Positions 10,384-20,900 of a stretch of 64,000 nucleotides of DNA are shown here, one piece after another. The notes beneath the pieces are model-generated. The model saw only the letters and a list, made by a program, of their open reading frames with translations. It searched no databases and was not told where the DNA came from. A program made the position numbers and the translations under genes. This DNA is from Pseudoscleropodium purum (taxonomy: Eukaryota; Streptophyta; Bryopsida; Hypnales; Brachytheciaceae): positions 29,130,243 through 29,194,242 of the forward strand of contig OZ017796.1 in the NCBI GenBank assembly GCA_963969395.1, in the 5' to 3' direction. Numbering within the stretch: the stretch's first letter is position 1; every line of letters begins with the position of its first letter.

Positions 10384-10463
10384 CGAGCTAGCTCGTGGAC
10401 CCAAATTCGTAGACACTGCAGGCTAGCTAGCTTCTAATGAAGTACTACATTCGTGTAGTACTT
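10384..10463 (+). other. Palindrome and perfect 10-bp stem hairpin in the LysM 3' UTR
   Basis: CGAGCTAGCTCG (10384-10395) is a perfect 12-bp palindrome. At 10440-10463 AAGTACTACA and TGTAGTACTT form a perfect 10-bp stem around a TTCG loop. Both lie 25-105 bases after the LysM stop codon, so they would be in the transcript's 3' UTR. A role in RNA stability or 3' end formation is possible but not shown. Confidence 0.6.
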
Positions 10464-10491
10464 ATTCTGTGTATGAGAATGCATGGCCCGG

Positions 10492-10727
10492 ACATATGTT
10501 GACATGCTTGTTGGAGCTCGTTGATTTTCTGTTTCAATTCCCAGTGGAGGACTCGGACATAATTTCATAGACACCGACTGTTGCGAGGTTTGTAGGATCA
10601 TACTTTTATGTATAATTCTACGAAGATGGGGGTTGCTTGTTGACATATATGTTTACATGCTTGTGAGAGCCGGTTAATTTTCTGTTGCAAGGTGGAGTGG
10701 TTTAGAAATTCATAGACACTGTTGCTA
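10492..10727 (+). repeat. Diverged tandem duplication downstream of the LysM gene
   Basis: Unit 1 (about 10492-10590) and unit 2 (about 10643-10727) share ACATAT-GTT-ACATGCTTG, TTTTCTGTT-CAA, GTGGAG and TTCATAGACAC-CTGTTGC in the same order, with a period of about 150 bp. It is probably an old local duplication in the 3' flank. Confidence 0.65.
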
Positions 10728-10731
10728 CATA

Positions 10732-11026
10732 CTCCCTCCGCCCCGCAAATAAGCGTCTGTCCGCATTTGGAAGCTCGTGTTTTTTTGCAGTAGTTCTGAG
10801 TCTACAGATTGAATATGTAGAGGCTCTTTAATTTGGGGCCCAATTTTTATATAGGATGCAATGGACTCATACAATGTTCTTCATTGATTGTTTATGGTGA
10901 TGTAAAATTTGAACCTTTCTAAATTATGCATTAAATAGTATGACGAATGAAATCGGTATAATAAAAACATGATATGAAAAAAATATATGTTTCCAATGAG
11001 GACACTTATTTCGGGACACTTCGTAG
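10732..11026. mobile_element. Stowaway-like (Tc1/mariner) MITE, about 295 bp
   Basis: The left end CTCCCTCCGCCCCGCAAATA and following AGCGTC match the well-known Stowaway terminus of plant genomes (CTCCCTCCGTCCC.AAATAAGTGTC). The right end GACACTTATTTCGGGACAC is its inverted counterpart, with the final bases diverged. TA dinucleotides flank both sides (10730-10731 and 11027-11028), as expected for this superfamily. There is no coding capacity. Confidence 0.7.
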
Positions 11027-14000
11027 TAAGGTGCAATGTGCCCAATTTCATTGACACTCGGTACATTACTCCTCATCTTGTTTTCGGTTGTGAACATTAA
11101 TTGCATTGCCTTAGTGAGTGTGAAAGATTCTAATTTGGAACAACAACAATATATGGACTAGGTAATTGTAAAGTAGGCCAAGTTATAAAAAATAATTGTT
11201 GGTTAGGGCTTAGGACTTGTCAAGCCATGGATTGGTACTTACCTATGATTATTTTTTTATGATGGGCCATGCTTTGCAACTATGGGATACAATGTCAATG
11301 TAGGAGAGTGGAGCCGTTTGACTTCTTTGATTGCTTAATCAATCAAAACATGTCACAATGTCAAAAGTCTCTTGCATTTAAATTATGTTACATAGATTTG
11401 CAGTCAATAAGTTTATACCAATTGGTCATAGTAGAGATTTTTTTCACTACTAGACCAATGAAATTTTTACTTTGTACCTATCCTATTGAAAATTTGCACA
11501 AGGGAAGTACTGAGCTTTATCAATCTTCATTTGCCTCTCCTTAACTAATCGAAACATGCCATGACAGTGAAACTCTCTTGCATTGACATTATGTGGAAGT
11601 ATATGTATTTATTTCTTGGAGTTTTGCAATACCAAGATTGGTGGAGTGTTACAAGTTTTGTAGACATAAGGTAGAAGGACCTACAATTGAACATTTGAGT
11701 CATATAGAGTAGTTTCCATCATTAAATTATTATAAATTTTGTTAGATCTTATTGATAATTTAAAAAGAATCCCAAGCACTTTCTTGAACACTTTTCTCAT
11801 ATCATACAAAGTAATCATGATATTTCAAAGTCTAACTCAATAGATTTTCTAAAATTATACTTTCATTCTAATATATATGATTAATTCATCTTGAATTAAG
11901 AATCTACTTGCAAATAATTGCAAGATACAATTGTTCTATTTTTTGTCCCATTGCTGTTAGACAAGTGGTTTTTTTCTCATAACTTTTGCATTGTATTTTA
12001 ATTTACATGAAATTTGAAACAAGAATACATGTGGCAATTGTAGATATAAATGTCTACCATGGCTATAGGAAGGAGGTAGTACTATTTTTGACCTAGAAAT
12101 GTAAATTTGAAACTCAAAAGTAGGATGCAAGGACTTCTACTAAAGTTATACAAACCTATAAAGAGTTTTTCTGAAAATAATAAATTGCCCATCTTCTACA
12201 TATACTCAAAGTGCACTACCTTTGTGCAAGTAGAGAAAACACAATTTTTTTCCGAAAGATGGAAAAAGTTGACAATGAGGATTTTCAAATTGGGAAAATA
12301 TATATTTATTTAAATTAAGATTTTCCAAAAAATCAAAAATCAAAGTGTTTATTTTCTTGGTATTTTCCATGGTGCTTTTTTTGTACATAACTTTTACAAA
12401 TCACTTTTTTTAGGTTTAAATTTTAGAAACACACTATTTTCAATGTTGTTCAAATTATTCATATTTTATTTTTCTCAATTATTTCAAAAGTTATAGTAAT
12501 CACTGAAATAATCCAATTTGAACCAAAAGCGACACTAGATGTTTCTTGCAATGACCCTTATTTTCTAGATTTTGGGAGGGCACAATTTTTGCCTTTTTGG
12601 TAGACACTAGGAAATGGGCAAATCCACCTTAAGCATATTAATGCACTAGCTAGCCAAACACTAGCATGCACTTGTTCAAATTACTCTTATGCATAGTATA
12701 TGAAAGTTAAAGTTAAACTAAAAATAATATAAAATAAATATATGCACCTTGAATATTTTAATAGGATAAAAAGAATAATCTATTTTCTTACAAAAATTTA
12801 ACAAACTAGTATTATTAATTTTACAAGAGATACTAATTTTGTTCCCTCGTTACTAGAATAAATCATGTAGCTTGATCTCATGCCAGGTATAAGCACATAG
12901 CAAATTGAAGTACTCTTGTACATATGGGATATGAAAATATATTTTCATTTTTTATTCCTATACGTAGAACATAGTGCTTTCAGTAATTATTTTATTTTGA
13001 TTTTAACTTTGATTTTTTTGTCCAACGAGCAGGACCACTTTTCTCTTTCAAAAAATGTTTAGTACCAAATCAAGCTACATTGATTTATTGTATTTGTAAG
13101 GATATAAAATAATTATCACCTAGAAAATTAGTGTAACTACTATCAATATATTAGCTTTTAATGGAAATCATATACCAAAATGGCATTTTTTATTTTGATT
13201 ACTAATTCAAAATAGTAAAATTATAGTCAATTAGAATGGCACTAACAGGATAAATTAGTATATTTCATAATACTCATATAAATAATGATTATATTTATTG
13301 ACAAGTTGCATTAGTATCCCATTAGCAAACTTAGGGTTTTTGAAAAAGTAGGAACACCTAATAGTGCCACTTGATTAGATTCTCATATAAAATAAAATCT
13401 TAAAATTCATATGTATTTATTCATAAAGAAAAATTTTTAGAACATCTACCAAAAAACTATTGATCTTTCATAACTTCTGCATAGTAATTAGCATGGGGCT
13501 TGTTGCTTGTTGCTTGCCCCAAATTTGTTGGGCAATGCATGCAAAAGTAAATAGTGCTTTGACTTTGCTCCCTAAATGTGGTTCTTGGCAAGCCATATTT
13601 TTTTTTTTTTGTAGAAGTGAATTTAGTAGGTTGAAAAATTTAAAAAAAAAAAAAAAAGTTTTCACAACAATTCTTTCAAATACAAGATTGCTAGGCATGG
13701 TATATTTTTAAGGTTTAAGATAGTGTAGGATTGTTGAATTGTAGATTTGGTCCCAAACATTAGTGAAAAAATTAAATTGCTCATTTTAGTCACATGGATG
13801 TTCATGGAGTCTAGAATGAATAAGTTTTTAAATCACATTGATCTAAATAAGGTTGGAGTTATACACTTACACTATTCATTTGAATCATTTATGAGTGAAA
13901 TTGAAAGCTTGTTCTTTGTGGCCTTTAATTATGATCTTTTAATAACTTTAGAACTAATTAAGAGCAAATGTGCTATTGTCCATGTACTATTTTGTTCAAG

Positions 14001-14942
14001 TCAACAAAGCTTATATTTTTTTTTGAGAGGAGGGGGTTCTATGAATTTTAAAAAGTTTTTATTTTATTTTTCAAGAGATGGGATATTTTAGATAAAACAG
14101 TCTAGAGGTTAGTTCACCAATAGTACATGCCACCCACCTATATTCTTTGATATATAATAAACTAGTTTGAATCTATCACATTGGCTTGTAGTAGTTACAA
14201 ATGTTCTTGTTATGCATCTATTATGGAAGCAATTAAAATTAACAAATTGAGACATGATTGTAATTATATCTTTGAAATAAAATATTTTAAGTAAATAATG
14301 ATTTCAATGTATAAAATTTGAAAAAGCATAGAAATTTTTACAATGTATGTTTGGAAAATAGAAATGATATATGTATCCATAATAGATTTGAACTATAAAT
14401 TCTATCCATCAACATCTAAAACTACACATTCTATTCTATATAGATATTCATTTACTTATTTATTTCGAGGCCAATTATTCAACGTGAAGATATTCTTTTG
14501 TGTAAAATGAGTGTACACTATAGGTTTATGATTTCAAGTGAATAATTACATTTATAGTTAATAAATATTTCAATAATATATAGAAAAATACTCAAAAAAA
14601 TCATTCTTTATATTCAAAATTTAATAATAATTTTAGAATAAACTATATACCTATGTATTTTTTAAATAAATAAATAAACTAGAAGACATTGTGGTAGCTT
14701 ATTTCAAAGATGAATTTCTATATTGTACTCCATAATGTAATTTGTGCCTATTGACGAGTAGATTTGCGTTTTATGTCCAATGCAAATAATTTTGCTATTT
14801 TGTGGCTCACTTACATATCCTGCACTCAAAGCTTGAATATCTTCACTTGCAACTTACCTCCATGCATTTGCCATTACATGAATATTTGAACATTTTTTAG
14901 TGAGTGGAGCATAATTTGTAATTGCTTCAAGTTTGAAGACTT
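11027..14942. other. AT-rich spacer, no gene seen
   Basis: Long AT-rich stretch with homopolymer runs (for example near 13600 and 13640). Open frames up to 114 codons (13747-14091) are low-complexity and show no domain. The sequence CATAACTTTTGCATTGTATT near 11978 recurs in related form in other spacers of the window, pointing to ancient repeats. Confidence 0.6.
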
Positions 14943-15647
14943 TTACACTTTTGAAAAACAATATAAAGAATCTTTTAAAACAATTGCCTTGTCAAATTCT
15001 ATCATCAAACCCAACCTATCCACTTGGAATGGATATGGAACATTAGAAGTCCTCCAAGTCAATGTTGTTGATTCGTAAATTGCAACACCTTTATACAAAT
15101 TTGTGTCATTGGTACATTTGCTATATATGGATCCTATTATAGTAATTTGGTATGAGTTGGTGTGGCAATCTACTAAAATGGTTGTAGAATTTGTTTTCAT
15201 ATTTAGAGGATTTGTGATTGGTGGCAATTTTGTACATGTCTACATCGAAAGATTGTAGACAAAGAAGTTTGAAATCCGTCTAAAACATGAAATACCTTTT
15301 GTAGCATCTACAAGTGTACATGCTTGCTTTGACAAATTTTTGAGAGGTGGAAACTTTTCCCATTGGCCTAGTCTTTGATTATATCTCCAAAACTTTTTGG
15401 TGATAAGTCTTTTTTCTTCATCTACAAAATTCTTATAAAAAGAACTTTGCAAAATGTGGAATCTATTTGATAGTTTAGCCATGATGATTGGATAATAGTG
15501 TTTAAGAACATTATCATTATATGTTTGTAAAAATTTATGAAATGAAATAAACAACTTCCATTTTTTACAAACAAGTTGAGCTTGGAAGAGTTGTGGCAAT
15601 GGTAGCCAAGTCAAAATATTCATCGTTATATCATTGGGCAACTCTTT
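14943..15647 (-). pseudogene. F-box protein pseudogene (F-box plus start of a kelch/FBA-like C-terminal region)
   Basis: Read on the minus strand, the frame opens near 15647 with an F-box: LPNDITMNILTWLPLPQLFQ followed by AQLVCKKWK. It continues for about 130 codons to an in-frame TAG at 15240-15242. The same frame resumes at once (TKLPPITNPLNMKT), the segment expected after an NP-type motif in plant F-box/kelch proteins, and runs to a TAA at 14943-14945. No ATG lies in frame before the F-box; an in-frame TGA lies two codons upstream (15648-15650). An unused ATG in another frame at about 15653 suggests a start-region frameshift as well. F-box proteins are substrate receptors of SCF ubiquitin ligases. 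The AT-rich codon use matches the spacer around it, consistent with long neutral decay. Confidence 0.78.
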
Positions 15648-17901
15648 TCATAGGAGTGGATTTAACTCATGTCTATTATGTCTTCCTATAGTAATAATTA
15701 CCATCATATCTCTCTATTGGCAATGGTGTAAATTCAATAGTATGTAATCCTAAAGAAACATCTATCAATATCTTTCTCAATTGGTGTGGGACAATACTCT
15801 TCATCATATCAAATGAATGATTTTGTCTATAACAAAAGATTTTGTTTTCTACTTAAGGTCAAATTGATTTACAAACACTTATTTACAAGTATTGGTTCTA
15901 ATAATTATTTAAGTGATTAGAATAATCACTTGAAATGCATACTACACTTTAGTGGGAGAGAGAGACAATAATATTGTTTGAAAGCCTCTCCTATGAAAAG
16001 ATGGTTTTTGTCCTTGAATGAAATTATACAATTGAATTCTTTTATATAAACATAGTTTCACTATCTTTCTTATTTAAACAAGGCAATTATAAATATTACA
16101 TATATAATGATAATATCAATGTATGTATTAAACTAGTAGAATTTTTAGAAAAAATAAAAGAATAAAAGTAAAAATCTAATACATTATAGGAAAAAGAGTT
16201 TGAAAAGTATCTTAGATCTTGTAGAGGCTTAGATTTCAAATTGTATGCTATTTATAACTAGCTTGGAATTGTACCAATTATTGGCACACAATAATTAAGG
16301 TTGGAATTATTAAAGCTCTTGGGTTCTAAAAGTGTTCACCTCTTGAAGTTTACACTATCTATAAATTTTGCTTTGAATTCTCATTGCTTCATCAATTCAC
16401 ACATTAGGGAAGATTTGAGGGCAATAATAGTCCATTTCGACCCTATTTCTATTGTTCCCCTCCAACGTAGGGTATAGCCAGTTGTCAAGAAAAAAAATAT
16501 TAAAAAAAATTAATTCTTAAAATTAAAAAAAAATTAAATTTTTTTGGTGAAATAATGTGGCATTCTCTTGGCCACGTCATACTACATTATTGGTTGCATT
16601 TACAATGTTTTCGGGTCTAGATAACTCACAGTCTTGTTTTGGCCTCAAAAATCTTCTAATGAAAAATGTACATATTAGGAGGTGGATGCTTTTGAGATCA
16701 TTGCTTTTCAACTTCAAAAATTCACAACTAATTCTATAAAGCTCCCAAAAAATATGAAACTATTTGAGTTAGATTTCCAATTCCATTAGTCTTTTAAGAA
16801 AAATTTATTGAAAAACATTTCAAGTCTAATCTCCCCAAATTAATTTCTTAAATGAGCACTTTTTGAACCTCCTACCTTACTTTAGAACTATGAAATAGAA
16901 TTATTCTTCATCATTTGAGATTCAATTCCAAACGATGAGAAAACGATGGATGAGAACCCAAAACTTTAAAAATTGTCAAGCAAGACATTAAAATAGTCAT
17001 TCAAAGTCTACCTTTTTGCCCTTTGGAAAACATTGAATTTTATTTTTCAATCTATTAATAAGATTTATAAATTTTGAATAAAAAAGCCCCAAATTAATTG
17101 AGAAAAATGTGAAGAATGTGAGACACTAACAAACCATAAAATAGAGGTAATATTTTACATCTATCCTTGACTAGGGGACTTCCAATGACCACTTTAATGT
17201 AGGGAATCCAATGTTTTTTTGGGGGCAAAATTTTGCTCAAAAGCGATGAATTTTTTTATAGGAAATATTTGGCAAATTATTCTTGCTTTTTAGTCAATGA
17301 AATCGCTAATTTGCTACCAAATCTTTGAATGGTATTGGTCTATTTTTGAATGAATGTGCATTTTTTTGAATAAATGAAATTTCATCCATATATTGCAAGT
17401 TTCATCCATTTCCATGGATGTAAATAGCTTCATCCTTCCAGTGACTAACGCTTTCTGCACTGCCTAAAATAAATGAAAAAAAGAACTCCGAATTTCCCAC
17501 TTTATTCGCATTCCCAATTCCCGAAGGTTTTCAAACTTCGGCCACAATAGGAAAATGTTCTTGCCTCTGTAGCTTCGCCTTCAATCTCCCTCCTCCGCCA
17601 TCGCCATCGCCGCAGGTGCGCTCATGGATGTCTCTCATTCCTTACCGGCGGTATTCGTTTCTTTGCTTCGATTATGGAGGAATGGAGTTTAGGGATTTGA
17701 TCTGATTCTGCTGGAAGGCGGCGCTACTTCGACGTGGAGAAGATGGGCAGTTTGTTTGATTTTTCTGACCTTGCGCGAAGCTTTTCTTAGGTCAGTTGGA
17801 TGATTGGTAAATTGATGTGGTTTGATGTTTCCTGGCGATTCTCAAGGGTGACGGACTGACGGTACATGTAGAAGTGGTTGGTTTCCAGTCCCGTAGGAAA
17901 G
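15648..17901. other. AT-rich spacer with repeat copy A, then SNM1 promoter/leader
   Basis: About 16460-16730 resembles segments at 26680-26900 and 49125-49400: an A/T-run region followed by AAT..GTGGC..GCCACGTCA and CT..TAAT. From about 17500 composition rises in GC and the sequence looks like promoter and 5' UTR of the SNM1-family gene, including a likely leader intron donor (GCCGCAG|GTGCGC near 17615). An in-frame stop (17869-17871) precedes the chosen start codon. Confidence 0.5.
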
Positions 17902-20900
17902 ATGAAGATCAAGTACACGCAGAGTGCGCGGAAGACTGACGCCGATATTGACCTCGCCTTGGCGGTGGCATTGGGCGAAGACGAGGCTGGGAGTTGCTAC
18001 AGTGATGATGATGATGATTTCCAATGTACGGGGTCTTCGTCTGTCTTTTTTAAGCAGAAACTCGCTCTGCGGAGCTGTGCCGTGAGGAAGCATGTGAAGA
18101 AGAGAGTTCTGCCCAATAATTTGAGGTTGGCAAAGAATCGAAGAGGTGGTGGCGAAGTTGGAGATACCGCAGCTCACAGAAGTGTCGTCCCTGGGAAGGA
18201 ATTGAAAACTCATTGCGATGCTGTCGGGGAAGTCGTTCTCGAAAATGCAGCCGCCTGCACAGGTTTGGTTTCGGAAGAGAGAGAGCATAGGTTTAGGGAA
18301 CCTAAAAAGACTGACAAGAGAGTCCTGAAAGATCACAATGCAAGGTCTACGGAGCGTGTCTTTACTGATTCCGTTGTGCTGGCAAAGGGGGACGAGAATG
18401 GGAACAATGTGAGTTCGGGGAAGCTCCAGAAGGTTTCGAAACTTAACACTCCGAATTTGGAGTCAAATAATGAGCAGGACAGCACATACCAGCGCTTAGG
18501 CAGTTCAGTTGCTAGCGATCATTCTAAGCAGCAGTGGCAGAGTGAAAACATATTAGGAATTGAGTCGAAGAGGAAAAAAATATCGAGTATCTATGTCACT
18601 GGATGGAGCCTGCATTGTGGTGGTACAAAGAGAGTAAAGACGATCGCACAAGTTCCCGAGAATGCTGATATCCAAAGATTTGAACAAACGGAGGAAAGAG
18701 CAGGGCTAGACTCCTTTAGTGTTGAGGGCGATGAAAGTGATCCGGGGGCTGGAGTTGATGAGGTCATGGTTATATGTACTCAATCTAAGGTACCTTATGA
18801 GCTGGAATTCGGTCAATCCGCAGAGGAGCTGGGTAGAATTTCGTCAGATATGGGGACTGAATGGAGCCTGCATCATGGTGGTACAAAGAGAGTGAAGTCA
18901 ATTGCACGAGTTCCAGAGAATACTGGTATCCAAAGATTTGAACAAACGGAGGGAGTAGCAGGACTGGATTCCTTGAGTATTGAGGACGGAGAAGGTATCG
19001 AAAGTGATCCGGGGGCTGAAGTTGCTGAGGATGTGGTTATTTGTACTCAATCCAAGGGACCTTATGAGCTGGAATTCGGTCAATCCGCAGGGGAGCTGGG
19101 TAGAGTTTCGTTAGATATGTGGAAGAAGGCTGTTGAGGATCGACCCAACCGGAAGCATAATATATATGATATCTTAATAGGCAATAACAGAAGGGACCGA
19201 GTTCCTACAAATGCTTCAAATCCCACAATTGACAAGAAGTTTGAATGCGACGATGAGGAGGAGTTGGAGAGCCCAGGCACAGCAATGCAAGCTTTAGTTG
19301 ATGAGGCAGAATTGGACTATGAGGGACTCGAGTTTAATGAAGAGGACAATGAAAGCATGGATTCATTCGAGTGCCCTTTCTGTGGTATTTACTTGGTTGA
19401 CCTCTCCGTCAGTTACAGAGAACAGCACGTCAGCGATTGCTCGGAGAAAGACAATGGGGCGTGTGAAAGATCAAATCCTATGAACTATGTTGGTCGAGAA
19501 GCTGTAAATACTGGAGCGACTGAAATTGTTCAGCTGAGTAACGAACGAACTGTGACAACGGATACTCTCAAATGCCCAGTCTGTGGGATGTGCATAGAAG
19601 AATTATCCTCCGCAGACAGAGAGGTTCACACAAATGCCTGTCTAGAAGAAGGCAACATTCCTGACGGTAGAACAAACCCTGGGGATTATGTGGGTAGTGA
19701 AGCTGGAAACACTGAAACTGGTGGAGGTTCACAGCCGGTGAGCTTCCAAAGAAATGTGATTTTCGGGACTCTTGCATGCCCCGTCTGTGGGGTTTGCATA
19801 GACGAATTATCCACTGTGCAGAGAGAAGAGCATACTAATACCTGCTTAGATGAGACCAAAGGTGAAGGCCGAGTTGAAGTGACTGAAGTAGCTGAGGCAC
19901 TAGGCGAGCCGGACGTGGGTCCAGTTGTGACGTGGTTGATAAATCTGAATCTGAGGAAGTATGTAGATATCTTTGTTAAAGAGGAGATTGATTGGGATAC
20001 ACTGCAGTGGCTTAATGAGGAGGTATGGTCATTATTCACTTCTTTTCCGAGGTAGATAGATGTCGCGGACACATGCGGAAGAATTGCATATGTGATGATG
20101 CCAAAATGTTGACACTGTGATTATTCGTCCCTGGATATTGCCGATTCCTAATTTGGATAGCACATCTCAGGAATCACATTTTGAGCTTCATATTGATCGT
20201 GTGCCATCAGATTTTGACACATGTTCGGCGTTAGACCTTGGCTTTGGACATTGAGTAATTCTTTGTAAGTTTGACATCGTCCTCTTTGCTGCAACCGTCT
20301 TGTTTTGCAGGACCTAAAGTCGTTGGGAATCACTGCTCTTGGACCAAGGAGGAAGATAGTCTGCGCAATTCAGCAATTAAGTAAATCTGCTTCGTCAACA
20401 CAAAAGATATTGGCAATGCCAGAGAGTCAAAGGATCTCAGATTCTGTCGTTCTCAATTCCGCAGCGGATACATTACAAGGTAACATTACTATCAAAGGTA
20501 CTTACATTAATGTCAATTAAACCGAGCATGTAGAATGTAATTTCGTGACTTTGCAAAATCATTTCGCTTGAGGCTCAAGGGAGATGAAGAAGATCTCTTT
20601 GGGTCCCTTTGAGAATTTAAATACTTCTCTCTCTACCTATGCTTTAATTACCCACTATCTGTGAAGACGAGGACTACTTCGTCTCTAAATATTGATCAAT
20701 TGCCACTCCTTGACTGATATGCATTCCTTCTAATCTACTGTCTTGTTAGGGCCCAAACTGTCCATTGCGGATTTCTTCATTCGTCCTCCAAATACTAGGC
20801 AACCCGTTCCACCTCGGGACCTTAGTATTCTTGCAAGGTCGAAAGCTCCAGGTACCGTGAGCACTGCAGGAGGATTGACGGGAAACAGGGGTCAAGGAAG

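Noticed and set aside
13747..14091. 114-codon open frame
   Set aside because: Low-complexity, rich in Phe, Leu, Ile and Ser from AT-rich DNA; no domain and no splice context.
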